A stretch of DNA of 64,000 nt from Brachyspira intermedia PWS/A (GTDB lineage: Bacteria; Spirochaetota; Brachyspiria; Brachyspirales; Brachyspiraceae), in contig NC_017243.1 in the NCBI RefSeq assembly GCF_000223215.1, forward strand, positions 310,001-374,000. Direction: 5' to 3'. This document shows positions 18,932-27,544 of this stretch, one piece after another (position 1 is the first letter of the stretch; every line of letters starts with the position of its first letter). The position numbers and the translations under genes are program-made. The notes beneath the pieces were generated by a model. That model saw only the letters and a list, made by a program, of their open reading frames with translations, searched no databases and was not told the DNA's origin.

Positions 18932-20482
18932 TTAGTTTTTGCTAGGAATACCAAAAGGCATTCTTAATTTTACTATAGTACCAGCACCTTCTGAACTGTC
19001 TATATTTATTGTTCCTTGCATAGTGTCAAGCAAATCTTTTACAACAGATAAACCAATACCCATTCCGCCGTATTCTCTTTCAAATCTTGAATCAGCTTGA
19101 TAAAATGGTATGAATACTTTTTTTAATTTACTTGGCTTTATTCCCTTTCCAGTATCTTTTACTATTATCTCAATTTCATTTGGTATAATATTTTTCATAG
19201 TATGATAATTGAATAAGTCAGGTGAGAAATCAAGCTCTTTTTTTTCTATAGTATCTAAAGTCCTTACATTTATTGATATAGTTCCGGATTTTGTAAATTT
19301 GAAAGCATTAGATATTATGCCTTCCATTATAAGTCTGAATCTTTCATGATATCCTATCAATGTTGTGCAGTTCTTTTCTATATTCATTTCTATATTTATA
19401 TTTTTAGGGTAAATGAATTTATAACCTTCTATTATAATATTTAGTTCTTCTTCTATATTAAATTCGGATACGTATTTAGAACTTTCATCATCTTTTAAAG
19501 CTATCTGTATAAGATTGTTATTAGTATCATAAAGTTTTTTAATGCTTCTTGAAACTATATTAAAGAATTCTTCTCTTTTTTCTTCAGGCATATTATTCTT
19601 TTTAAGTAGATTAATATATCCCATGATTTCTGTAAACGGATGTCTTAATTCATGAGAAACTGTTGCTTTGAATTCTCTTATTAATTTATTGTAATGTTCA
19701 GCACTTTTTTTGAGAGAATTTATTTCATTTAACAGAGCATGAAGCCTTTTTTGAAGTATTAAATTATGATTCTTTTGATGTTCATATAGTATTGAAAAAT
19801 AAAGCCTATGAAGTCCTATTTCTGTACCAGCATTTTTTATCACTCCTTCCTTACACCATCTCATAGCCTTCTCAAACGGCACGAAAAAAGATTCTATAGT
19901 TTCTTCCATTACAGAACCATCTGTTTGAATTTCTTTTTTGGGAGTTAATCCTGTTATATCGCATGTGGCAATATTAATTCTCTCTGTTATAATTCCTGAA
20001 GAACTATAATATCTATGTCCTAATACATTTATCTTTTTTAAATCTACATCGTATCCTGTTTCTTCTTCAAGTTCTCTTTTAGCACATTTTTTTATTCCCT
20101 GATTAGGATTCTTTTCATTAATTTCATCTTCTTCAAGCATTCCAGCAGGAAACTCTAAAAAATTCATGATATGTTCATCAATTTCTTCACTATTTTTTCC
20201 TGTCATTACTTTTTCTCTATAATAAACAACAGGTCTGAAATTGCTGATCATAAGAACATGTATTTGATTATCTATATAAGTATATGGCACAATAATAACA
20301 GCATCTCTTCCTTTTCTGTTAATTATATCACAGTTATATTCTTTAGAAAAAGAACCATCATCATATTCATTAATAGCGATAAATCTTTCTAAACTCACAA
20401 ATCCAGTATCTAGCTGTATAGGAGGAGATTTACGGAAATATTTAGTGTTTTTTACTTTTTTCATTTTTTTATCATTAGACAT
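18932..20482 (-). CDS. Nudix hydrolase - sensor histidine kinase fusion
   Basis: 516 aa, no membrane segment or signal peptide. Residues about 45-215 form a Nudix domain of ADP-ribose-pyrophosphatase type: EFPAGMLEE at 110-118 and RELEEETGY at 136-144 make up the Nudix box (all catalytic Glu present), but with about 11 extra residues between its two halves. A coiled coil (about 233-270) leads to a histidine kinase: H box FKATVSHELRHPF with His277, N box EGIISNAFKFT (Asn392), G1 VKDTGKGI (442-448), F box FIPFYQ, and G2 GGMGIGLS (472-479). Intact kinase motifs and Nudix residues suggest a cytosolic kinase sensing or cleaving a nucleotide diphosphate derivative. No response regulator is adjacent. 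Confidence 0.85.
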   Translation of the reverse strand: MSNDKKMKKVKNTKYFRKSPPIQLDTGFVSLERFIAINEYDDGSFSKEYNCDIINRKGRDAVIIVPYTYIDNQIHVLMISNFRPVVYYREKVMTGKNSEEIDEHIMNFLEFPAGMLEEDEINEKNPNQGIKKCAKRELEEETGYDVDLKKINVLGHRYYSSSGIITERINIATCDITGLTPKKEIQTDGSVMEETIESFFVPFEKAMRWCKEGVIKNAGTEIGLHRLYFSILYEHQKNHNLILQKRLHALLNEINSLKKSAEHYNKLIREFKATVSHELRHPFTEIMGYINLLKKNNMPEEKREEFFNIVSRSIKKLYDTNNNLIQIALKDDESSKYVSEFNIEEELNIIIEGYKFIYPKNINIEMNIEKNCTTLIGYHERFRLIMEGIISNAFKFTKSGTISINVRTLDTIEKKELDFSPDLFNYHTMKNIIPNEIEIIVKDTGKGIKPSKLKKVFIPFYQADSRFEREYGGMGIGLSVVKDLLDTMQGTINIDSSEGAGTIVKLRMPFGIPSKN

Positions 20483-20608
20483 AAATTGAATCTCTTTAAA
20501 ATTATTGTTATTACATATTCAATAAACTTATCTAAAATTATATGATAATTGTTATTATCATTTACTTGTTTATTGTTAAAAATAAAAATATTTTATAATT
20601 GTAAAATA

Positions 20609-21088
20609 TTACTCTTTTTTTATTATTTTTGTTAATGTTATAACATTGCCTTTTTTATTAAATTTTACTTCATCAAAGTACGATTTAATCATCATGATTC
20701 CTCTTCCGCTTTCACGAGCAAATCCGTCACTATTGATTTTTTTTGCTTCCTGTTTAGGTTTGAATCCAAGTCCTTGATCTTTAACAGCAATAATAATACT
20801 ATCTTCTTCTATTTGCAATGTTATTTCTACATGAGTTGTTTTAGCTTTTTCAGTTTTTAGAAGTTCTTTTAATTTCTTGTGGTAAATATTTTTTTTAAGC
20901 CAATTTTTTTTAGTTTCATATAAGATATTAAGATTTCCATGCTCAATAGCATTCATGATAACTTCATATAATGCAGCAGCAAATAAATCCATTTCATTAT
21001 TTGGTATGTATTTTTTTACATCAGCGGATAAAGTTTCTATCAACGGAGTAATATCTTCTAATTTATTCTCAAGTAAATACTTTTTCAT
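20609..21088 (-). CDS. RsbW-type ATP-binding protein, second copy
   Basis: 159 aa GHKL ATPase. N box AALYEVIMNAIEHGN (about 41-55), G1 VKDQGLGF (about 112-119) and G2 ESGRGIMMIKSYFD (about 134-147). It has a ~20-residue Lys-rich insertion between N box and G1 (KKNWLKKNIYHKKLKELL) absent from the 18.1-kb paralogue. Probably regulates a STAS/sigma partner encoded elsewhere. It is divergent from rpmH and 126 bases upstream of the Nudix-kinase gene on the same strand, so the two may share a transcript. Confidence 0.8.
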   Translation of the reverse strand: MKKYLLENKLEDITPLIETLSADVKKYIPNNEMDLFAAALYEVIMNAIEHGNLNILYETKKNWLKKNIYHKKLKELLKTEKAKTTHVEITLQIEEDSIIIAVKDQGLGFKPKQEAKKINSDGFARESGRGIMMIKSYFDEVKFNKKGNVITLTKIIKKE

Positions 21089-21193
21089 TATGTTATTATA
21101 TCATTAAATAATATAATATCAAATTTCTAAATGAAATATGTTTTAATTGTAATATATTTATGTATAGCTGTTTTAAATGTATTTTTTATGTAC

Positions 21194-21222
21194 TTGACAA
21201 GAGTAAAGTTGTGTAGTATAAT
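21194..21222 (+). promoter_or_regulatory. Consensus promoter of rpmH-rnpA
   Basis: Perfect TTGACA (21194-21199), exactly 17 bases, and perfect TATAAT (21217-21222). The transcript would start about 70 bases before the rpmH ATG. Confidence 0.8.
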
Positions 21223-21297
21223 ACTCAAGTATATTTGTATAAATTTTTTTGCTATGAAAATAATTAATAAAGAAATATAATCTTTAAGGAGACATAT

Positions 21298-21441
21298 ATG
21301 AAACGAACTTATCAGCCAAGTAAGTTGCGTCGTGCTAGAAAATTCGGATTTTTTAAACGTATGGCAACTAAACATGGAAGAGATGTTTTAAAACGTAGAA
21401 GAAGAAAAGGCAGATATCGCTTAACTGCAGCAGATGAGTAA
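21298..21441 (+). CDS. rpmH: Ribosomal protein bL34
   Basis: 47 aa from ATG 21298 to TAA 21439-21441, preceded by AAGGAG. It begins [18 protein letters not shown] and ends with a basic helix ([13 protein letters not shown]), the normal L34 sequence and length. Large-subunit protein. It heads the conserved rpmH-rnpA-yidD-yidC-jag cluster. dnaA, often upstream in other bacteria, is not upstream here. Confidence 0.97.
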   Translation: MKRTYQPSKLRRARKFGFFKRMATKHGRDVLKRRRRKGRYRLTAADE

Positions 21442-21495
21442 AATATTAAGCAATTATTAAGCAGTACTTATGGAAGCTGTTACAGGGAATACTCA

Positions 21496-21849
21496 TTGAA
21501 ATTATATAGTAAAGAGCGGTTAAAGCACAGAAAAGACATATCAGCTTTTTTTAATAATAGCAGCAGTGTTAAAAGAATTTATAATTCTAAATACACTGTG
21601 CTCTTATTAGAAAATAATCGCTCATATTCTAGGTTTGCTGTAACTATAAAAAGAAACAAAACTAATTCTGTGGGCAGAAATAGGGTTAAGAGAATAGTTA
21701 GAGAAATATATAGAACTCAAAAAGATAAAATTCCTACTGGATATGATTATTTTATTATAGTTAATAGGTTTGATAGTTATAAGCTGCCTTCATTTGATGA
21801 TTATAAAAAAGACTTATTAAAATTATTTCAGAAGGTTTTGCATATATGA
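21496..21849 (+). CDS. rnpA: Ribonuclease P protein component
   Basis: 117 aa. The signature GRNRVKRIVREIYR (about 73-86, RNR motif) and the FAVTIKRNKTNSVGRN strand are clear. Binds RNase P RNA and assists tRNA 5' maturation. The best start is TTG at 21496, as no ATG fits before the conserved RLKHRKDI region; AGGG lies about 10 bases upstream. Its stop overlaps the yidD start by 4 bases (ATGA). Confidence 0.93.
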   Translation: MKLYSKERLKHRKDISAFFNNSSSVKRIYNSKYTVLLLENNRSYSRFAVTIKRNKTNSVGRNRVKRIVREIYRTQKDKIPTGYDYFIIVNRFDSYKLPSFDDYKKDLLKLFQKVLHI

Positions 21850-22055
21850 AAAAGATTCTTTTGTTTTTGATTTTTTTGTATCAGAAAGCTATTTCCCCTT
21901 ATTTAAGGCCTTCCTGCAGATATATACCCTCATGTTCTGAATACGCTAAACAGGCTGTTATTAAGTATGGGGCTATAAAGGGTAGTTTTCTTGCAATTGC
22001 CAGAGTACTGAGATGTAACCCGCTAGCAAAAAAAATATATGATCCTGTGCCATAG
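21846..22055 (+). CDS. yidD: Membrane protein insertion efficiency factor
   Basis: 69 aa. IFLYQKAISPYLRPSCRYIPSCSEYAKQAV with paired Cys is the YidD (UPF0161) signature, and the LRCNP motif follows near residue 57. An N-terminal amphipathic/hydrophobic helix associates it with the inner membrane, where it assists YidC. Translationally coupled to rnpA through a 4-base overlap. Confidence 0.95.
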   Translation: MKKILLFLIFLYQKAISPYLRPSCRYIPSCSEYAKQAVIKYGAIKGSFLAIARVLRCNPLAKKIYDPVP

Positions 22056-22143
22056 TATTTTTATGTGTTAGTCCATCTTCCTTTTTTAATTGCTTAACGA
22101 ATTCTTTTCTGTATATAATTGATTTAAGGAGCTTTAACATTTT

Positions 22144-24015
22144 ATGAGCAATAATAAAAGAATGGTTATAGCTATTGGACTTTCCGCTATAATAATGTTT
22201 CTATACATGTTCTATCAGGCTAAAACAATGAAGCCTGTTTATAATTCTAATAATGTAAATACAAATTCAAATTCTGTCAGTAATAATAATACAACTTCTG
22301 AAAATACTCTATTAAATACTGCTCAAATGCAAAAAATAGAAAAAATAGAAAATACAAATGCGGCAATTAATAATGAAAAAATTCTTGAAAATGAGTATGT
22401 TATAGCAACTTTTAAAAATGGTTCTTTATATTCATATAAATTAAAAAATTATTATCCGCAGGATTTAGGTCCTGATGCTACAAATGAAATTATTGATATG
22501 GTGGAACAGGTTTATGAGGGTATTTATCCTTTTACTGTAACATTTCAAAACCTATCAAATTCTATTGCAATACCTGAAAATTTAGATTATCAATTAACAG
22601 AAGAAAGCGGAGATAAAGTTACATACTCTGCTAATGCAATTATAGATGGCACAGAAGTAAAAATAATAAAAACTTTTACTTTTGGAGAAGACCCTTATCA
22701 GTTAAAAAATTCTGTTAGTATAGAAAATATAGGTGAAAAAGATCTTTCTTTATTCTATTCTTATTTCTTGGCTACAGGTATAGGACCTTACAGAACTGAT
22801 AAAAATGCAGTAAGAGAAGATGCTACTAAAGCACAATATCTTATAAAAGGAAATGGTAAATCTAAAATCTTATTAACAGGTGATATAGTAAAAGATAATC
22901 TTTTCTCAAGATTATTTGGATTTGGTAATTCTTCAAAAGGAATCAAAACTAATCAGATGAGATATGCTGTATATGAAGGTGAGGATAAATGGGTAGCTTT
23001 AAATAATAGGTATTTTGCTATTATTTCTTCGCCTGCTCAATCTAATAATACAGTTTTTGAAACTATGACTTTTTCAAAGCCTTCAACTAATGAATATAGA
23101 AATGATTTCCATGTAGCAAATTTAATGTCTAAGCATACTATAAAAAGCGGTTCTTCTATTACTGATAATTATTCAGTATTTATGGGACCTAAGGTAAGAA
23201 GGACTTTCTCTAAGTATTATTTAGAAGAATCTTATGAATCTATATTCCAAGAATCTTTCTTAGGACTTAATTTAAGACCTTTAACTTATATATTAGATGT
23301 TATTCTTAATGCTTTATATAATATTACAAAAAATTATGCTTGGGCTATATTGCTATTTACATTCTTGTTTAAGCTTGTAACTTTTCCGCTCAACCATGCT
23401 TCTTATAAATCTATGAAGAAGATGCAATTAGTTAATCCTAAGATAGAGCGTATAAGGGAGCAGTATAAAGATTATCCTGATAAATTGAATGCTGAAATAA
23501 TGGCTATTTATAAGAAAGAGAAGATTAATCCATTAGGAGGCTGTCTTCCTATGTTATTACCATTCCCATTATTAATAGCATTTTTCTATCTTATGCAGTC
23601 TATGGTAGAATTAAGGAACACACCATTTTTATGGATAACAGACCTTTCTTCACCTGATAAGTTATTCGTATTTCCGGCAGGCATACCTATATTAGGAGGG
23701 TTTAATTTTAACTTGTTCCCTATAGTGATGGCATTAACTAGTTATTTAAGTATGAAATTGCAGCCTTCATCTTCTGCAGGAAATTCTAGTGCAGCTACAC
23801 AGATGAAGATGATGACTACTATTTTCCCACTTATGATGCTTCTTATGTTCTATAACTTTGCAAGCGGACTTGCTTTATATTGGACAGCACAGAATATATT
23901 TGGAGTTGCTCAGCAGTTTATAACTTCAAAACTTGATAAATCTAATACAAATGAGATAGTTGAAGAAGAAGAAATAAAACAAACTGGAAAAAAGAAAAAA
24001 AGAAAAAAAAGATAA
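22144..24015 (+). CDS. yidC: Membrane protein insertase YidC
   Basis: 623 aa, the long diderm-type YidC. N-terminal membrane anchor (residues about 7-24), an Asn/Ser-rich linker, a large periplasmic beta domain (about 75-370), then the insertase core of five helices with NYAWAILLFTFLFKLVTFPL near 400 and the GGCLPMLLPFPLLIAFFY motif near 465. Lys-rich C-terminal tail (GKKKKRKKR) for ribosome binding. Inserts inner membrane proteins alone or with Sec. AAGGAG lies before the ATG. Confidence 0.96.
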   Translation: MSNNKRMVIAIGLSAIIMFLYMFYQAKTMKPVYNSNNVNTNSNSVSNNNTTSENTLLNTAQMQKIEKIENTNAAINNEKILENEYVIATFKNGSLYSYKLKNYYPQDLGPDATNEIIDMVEQVYEGIYPFTVTFQNLSNSIAIPENLDYQLTEESGDKVTYSANAIIDGTEVKIIKTFTFGEDPYQLKNSVSIENIGEKDLSLFYSYFLATGIGPYRTDKNAVREDATKAQYLIKGNGKSKILLTGDIVKDNLFSRLFGFGNSSKGIKTNQMRYAVYEGEDKWVALNNRYFAIISSPAQSNNTVFETMTFSKPSTNEYRNDFHVANLMSKHTIKSGSSITDNYSVFMGPKVRRTFSKYYLEESYESIFQESFLGLNLRPLTYILDVILNALYNITKNYAWAILLFTFLFKLVTFPLNHASYKSMKKMQLVNPKIERIREQYKDYPDKLNAEIMAIYKKEKINPLGGCLPMLLPFPLLIAFFYLMQSMVELRNTPFLWITDLSSPDKLFVFPAGIPILGGFNFNLFPIVMALTSYLSMKLQPSSSAGNSSAATQMKMMTTIFPLMMLLMFYNFASGLALYWTAQNIFGVAQQFITSKLDKSNTNEIVEEEEIKQTGKKKKRKKR

Positions 24016-24077
24016 TGGTTATTTAACAAATTAAAAGTAATATAAAAATTACTTTATCATATAGAAAGGAGGATACT

Positions 24078-24782
24078 ATGTTAGTAAAAGAGTTTAGTGG
24101 TAAATCAGAAAAGGAAGCCGTTAGTAAGGCACTTGAGGAACTTAATCTTACGGAGGATCAGGTTAGAATTGAGGTAATAGATAGAGGTAAACAAAAGATT
24201 TTAGGATTTGGAGAGGAATCTCCTACTATTATAAGAGTTTATTATGAGGAAATTTCTACAAATTTGGGTGAATTTCAATCTATAGTATCTAATATATTAA
24301 AATACATGGGTGTTGAGGCTGAGGTTACTGCTAAGGAAGAGAGCGAAAAAAGAATTTATATTAATATTTCTACAGAGGATTCTGGTGTACTAATAGGTAA
24401 AAAAGGTGCTACATTGGAGGCTTTACAATTCATCATTTCATTGATAGCTTCTAAAAAATTCAATGATGATACTGAAAGGCATATTATATTAGATGTTGAC
24501 GGCTACAGAGAAAGACGCGAAGAGACTTTAAAGCATATTGCCCGTCAGGCTGCTCAGCAGGCTAAAAAGACTAGAAGAGTTGTAGCTTTGGATCCTATGT
24601 CGCCTTATGAAAGAAGAATCATACACTTAGAACTTCAAAATGATAATGATGTTGAAACTAAGAGTGATGGTGAACCGCCATACAGAAGCGTAAAAGTATA
24701 TTCAAAAAGAAAAGGCGGTTATAACAATAAGAGATATAATGACAGAGGCGGTTATAATAAATCATATTATAGAAACAGATAA
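24078..24782 (+). CDS. jag: Jag/KhpB RNA-binding protein (Jag-N, KH, R3H domains)
   Basis: 234 aa. Jag-N domain (residues 1-52, VKEFSGKSEKEAVSKALEEL start), KH domain with GVLIGKKGATLEALQFI (about 101-117), and R3H domain with YERRIIHLEL and SDGEPPYRSVKV. An unusual Gly/Asn/Tyr/Arg-rich low-complexity tail (about 30 residues, RGGYNKSYYRNR end) resembles RGG-type RNA-binding tails. Preceded by AAGGAGG. Last gene of the rpmH cluster, followed by a terminator. Confidence 0.92.
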   Translation: MLVKEFSGKSEKEAVSKALEELNLTEDQVRIEVIDRGKQKILGFGEESPTIIRVYYEEISTNLGEFQSIVSNILKYMGVEAEVTAKEESEKRIYINISTEDSGVLIGKKGATLEALQFIISLIASKKFNDDTERHIILDVDGYRERREETLKHIARQAAQQAKKTRRVVALDPMSPYERRIIHLELQNDNDVETKSDGEPPYRSVKVYSKRKGGYNNKRYNDRGGYNKSYYRNR

Positions 24783-24801
24783 TCTTATATGATTTAATTT
24801 T

Positions 24802-24829
24802 AAGGGGGCTTTTAAAAGCCTCCTTTTTT
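24802..24829 (+). terminator. Intrinsic terminator after jag
   Basis: A GC-rich inverted repeat centred at 24813/24814 (GGGGGCTTTT against AAAAGCCTCC) followed by a run of T, 20 bases past the jag stop. Confidence 0.8.
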
Positions 24830-24846
24830 ATTATATTAAAATTTTA

Positions 24847-25178
24847 TTCTAACTCCCCACCCTCTATATTTATTACCTTTATTTCACATGTTAATATTCT
24901 TTATTTTTTTACTTAACACAAAAAAGCACAACCCCCCCAAGCTTTTGATTAGATTTTTTGTCCATCTCAACGCACGGTGAGAAGATTTTTATTATATAAT
25001 TTAAATTTGAATGATTGATTAATTTATATATTTTAGAATTGCTAAACGTGCGTATTTGTAAATCTGTATATTTTAAATAATCTAGGGTGGGCATGTTTTT
25101 TTAATTATAGCTGTAAAGGAAATAAAAACAAAAATTTTATAAATTAATTGAAAAGCATAGAGGGCGGGGAATTAGAAT
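24847..25178. repeat. Palindromic intergenic element, family 1, complete copy (copy C)
   Basis: The best preserved copy, about 332 bp, filling the convergent gap between jag and galE. The outer 22 bases at each end are inverted repeats matching at 20 of 22 positions (left 24847-24868, containing CCCCACCCTCTAT; right 25157-25178, containing ATAGAGGGCGGGG). Inside are box2 ACCCCCCCAAG (about 24931-24941), CAACGCACGGTGAG (24968-24981), CTAAACGTGCGTA (25042-25054) and box2' CTAGGGTGGGC (25082-25092). Confidence 0.85.
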
Positions 25179-25189
25179 AAAGCTATAAA

Positions 25190-25215
25190 AAAGGGACTTA
25201 ATTTAAGCCCCCTTT
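25190..25215 (-). terminator. Terminator after galE
   Basis: A hairpin of AAAGGGGGCTTAA with TTAAGTCCCTTT on the minus strand (one G-U, one bulge) followed by T, 26 bases past the galE stop. Confidence 0.7.
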
Positions 25216-25240
25216 AATTTTTTATTGTTATGAATAAATA

Positions 25241-26233
25241 TTATCTGTCATTATATCCGTTAGGATGATTTTTATGCCAATTCCAAGCAGTTTGTACTAT
25301 AGTTTCTAATGAGTCTATAGTAGGAGTCCAACCTAATACCTCTTTAGCTCTCTTACTGCTTGCTATAAGCTCTGATGAATCTCCTGCTCTTCTAGGACAA
25401 ACTTCTGCCGGTATAGGATGTCCTGTAACCTTTCTAGCTACTTCAATAACTTCTTTTACACTAAATCCGTTTCCATTACCTAAATTGCATGCAACACTTT
25501 TTCCGCCTTTCTTCAAATAATTCATAGCAGCAATATGAGCCAAAGCTAAATCGCATACATGTATATAATCTCTTAAACAAGTTCCATCAGGAGTAGGGTA
25601 GTCATCACCGAATATTTTTATTGAATCTCTTTTACCAAGTGGTACTTGAAGTATTAATGGTATCAAATGTGATTCAGGTTTATGATCCTCACCAATATGT
25701 CCGTCTGGATGAGCCCCTGAAGCATTAAAATATCTTAAAGCGACATAATTAAAATCATAAGCCTTAGTATACCAAGAAAGTATTTTTTCTAATGCCAATT
25801 TACTGTCTCCATAAGGATTAGTAGGTTCTTTTCTGCAATCTTCTTCCAAAGGAATTTTTTCTGGTTCTCCATAAACTGCAGCAGTAGAAGAAAATATAAA
25901 GTTCTTAACATTTGCTCTAAGCATTGCATTAAGAAGATTAATAGAATTGGATACATTATTATGATAATATTTAGCAGGATTTTGTACGCTTTCTCCTACT
26001 TCTATATAAGCACATAAATGCATTACAGAATCAATATTATGACTTTTAAAAATTTTATCAAGTAAATCGCTATCACCTATATTTCCATGATAAAAATTCT
26101 TGCAGTCTTTGATAGCATCTTTATGCCCATATTCCAATGAATCTATTATAACAGTTTCTATATTCTGCTTTAAAAGTTCATTAACTACATGTGAGCCTAT
26201 ATATCCAGCTCCTCCGCATACTAAAACAGCCAT
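25241..26233 (-). CDS. galE: UDP-glucose 4-epimerase
   Basis: 330 aa, extended short-chain dehydrogenase fold. N-terminal GGAGYIGSH NAD site (residues 7-15), STAAVYG with catalytic Ser/Thr, YGDSK (Tyr/Lys pair, about 146-150), RYFNASGAHPDG, and C-terminal CPRRAGDSSELIAS. All match GalE. Interconverts UDP-glucose and UDP-galactose for surface glycans and galactose use. Own promoter and terminator flank it: single-gene unit. Confidence 0.94.
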   Translation of the reverse strand: MAVLVCGGAGYIGSHVVNELLKQNIETVIIDSLEYGHKDAIKDCKNFYHGNIGDSDLLDKIFKSHNIDSVMHLCAYIEVGESVQNPAKYYHNNVSNSINLLNAMLRANVKNFIFSSTAAVYGEPEKIPLEEDCRKEPTNPYGDSKLALEKILSWYTKAYDFNYVALRYFNASGAHPDGHIGEDHKPESHLIPLILQVPLGKRDSIKIFGDDYPTPDGTCLRDYIHVCDLALAHIAAMNYLKKGGKSVACNLGNGNGFSVKEVIEVARKVTGHPIPAEVCPRRAGDSSELIASSKRAKEVLGWTPTIDSLETIVQTAWNWHKNHPNGYNDR

Positions 26234-26270
26234 ATTAATACTCCAAATTAAAAAAATTATTTATAAGTAA

Positions 26271-26298
26271 AGTATAATTAAATTATAAAAAAAGTCAA
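26271..26298 (-). promoter_or_regulatory. Promoter of galE
   Basis: Minus-strand TTGACT (26293-26298), 16 bases, TATACT (26271-26276), 37 bases before the ATG. Confidence 0.6.
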
Positions 26299-26370
26299 AG
26301 AATTATTTTGATAAAATAAAATGTAAAGTTTGATTATAATTAATATTTTATTTTTTTCTTTTTTCATATA

Positions 26371-26393
26371 TACTAATTATATATGTATTAGTA
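26371..26393. promoter_or_regulatory. Inverted repeat upstream of the fruK-like gene, possible operator
   Basis: TACTAAT (26371-26377) and ATTAGTA (26387-26393) form a 7-bp inverted repeat with a 9-base AT spacer, 42 bases upstream of the start codon. A binding site is inferred only; AT-rich sequence makes chance palindromes common. Confidence 0.3.
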
Positions 26394-26434
26394 TTACTTA
26401 CTAAATAATAAACAATAGAAATAGAGGAGTTTAT

Positions 26435-27364
26435 ATGATTTACACTTTAACACTAAATCCTGCAGTAGATTATTATATGGATATGAATAAATTAGAAGAG
26501 GGAGAATTAAATAAAGTAAATACTTCATATACTTTAGCAGGAGGAAAAGGAATAAACGTTTCTAAAGTATTAAAAAATTTTGGCATTGAATCTGTTGCCT
26601 TGGGATTTTGCGGAGGTTTTACAGGTGAGTATATAAAATCAGATTTAAATAAATACGGAATAAAAGATAATTTTATTTCTCTTGCTGAAAATACTAGAAT
26701 CAATGTAAAGATAAAAACAGAAAAGAAAGAAACTGAAATAATGGGGAAATCTCCTAAAATATTGCAAGAAAATATAGATCAAATGCTTTCTATTATAGAT
26801 AATAATATTCAGGATAATGATATATTAGTACTTTCAGGAAGCGTTCCTAGTTCTGTAAAAGAAGATATTTATAAAGACATTATACAAAAAACAAAATTAA
26901 AAAATAATGTCAAAGTGATATTAGATTCAAGGGAGAATGCTTTTAAAATAGCAGTGAAGGAAAATGTTTTTCTTACAAAGCCAAACAGAAAAGAATTATC
27001 AGAATATTTTGGAAGAGATATAAAAACTGTATACGACATCATAACTTATGCAAGGCAATTAGTAGAAGACGGAAGTGATAATGTTTTAGTATCATTAGGA
27101 AAAGATGGTTCTGCATTGGTTACTAAGGAAGGTTCTTATATAGGAAATGCCCCTGAAGGAAAGCTGGTAAGTTCTGTTGGTGCTGGGGATGCAATGGTGG
27201 CTGGTATTGTATATGGTATAAGTCAAAATTTAAGTATATTAGATTCTTATAAGTATGCTATAGCTTCAGGTACTGCTACAGCTTTCAGTGAGGGGCTTAC
27301 AACATTTGAAGATATGAATAATTTACTTGATAAAGTTGAAGTTAAGAGTATTAATTTAAAATAA
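26435..27364 (+). CDS. fruK: 1-phosphofructokinase-type PfkB sugar kinase
   Basis: 309 aa. MIYTLTLNPAVDYYM and LAGGKGINVSKVLKNFG are the FruK/LacC N-terminal signatures. VLSGSVPSS and SSVGAGDAMVAGIVYG (about 243-258; catalytic Asp in GAGD) complete the PfkB pattern. It most likely phosphorylates fructose-1-phosphate, or tagatose-6-phosphate; these subfamilies are hard to separate. No PTS fructose gene is adjacent. GAGGAG lies 8 bases before the ATG. Confidence 0.8.
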   Translation: MIYTLTLNPAVDYYMDMNKLEEGELNKVNTSYTLAGGKGINVSKVLKNFGIESVALGFCGGFTGEYIKSDLNKYGIKDNFISLAENTRINVKIKTEKKETEIMGKSPKILQENIDQMLSIIDNNIQDNDILVLSGSVPSSVKEDIYKDIIQKTKLKNNVKVILDSRENAFKIAVKENVFLTKPNRKELSEYFGRDIKTVYDIITYARQLVEDGSDNVLVSLGKDGSALVTKEGSYIGNAPEGKLVSSVGAGDAMVAGIVYGISQNLSILDSYKYAIASGTATAFSEGLTTFEDMNNLLDKVEVKSINLK

Positions 27365-27394
27365 AAATTTTATTTGTTATATTCTTTTTTATTG

Positions 27395-27426
27395 CAGCAG
27401 AAGGCTAATTTTTTAGTTTTCTGCTG
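27395..27426 (+). terminator. Terminator after the fruK-like gene
   Basis: Stem CAGCAGAA (27395-27402) with TTCTGCTG (27419-27426), 16-base loop, then a T run. Confidence 0.8.
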
Positions 27427-27544
27427 TTTTTATTTCAATATGTAAACTAAAATCATCAAAAATTTTTTTAATTTTGTATTTATTGTTGATTTTAATTGAT
27501 AAAACTATCATAATATAACTATAGAAAAGTAAATGGAGTTGCTT

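Noticed and set aside
21089-21300. Chromosome origin beside rpmH
   Set aside because: dnaA is not adjacent and no cluster of DnaA boxes (TTATNCACA) was recognised upstream of rpmH.
21127-21375. An 82-codon frame antisense to rpmH
   Set aside because: It overlaps the unmistakable rpmH gene and its promoter; no coding features.
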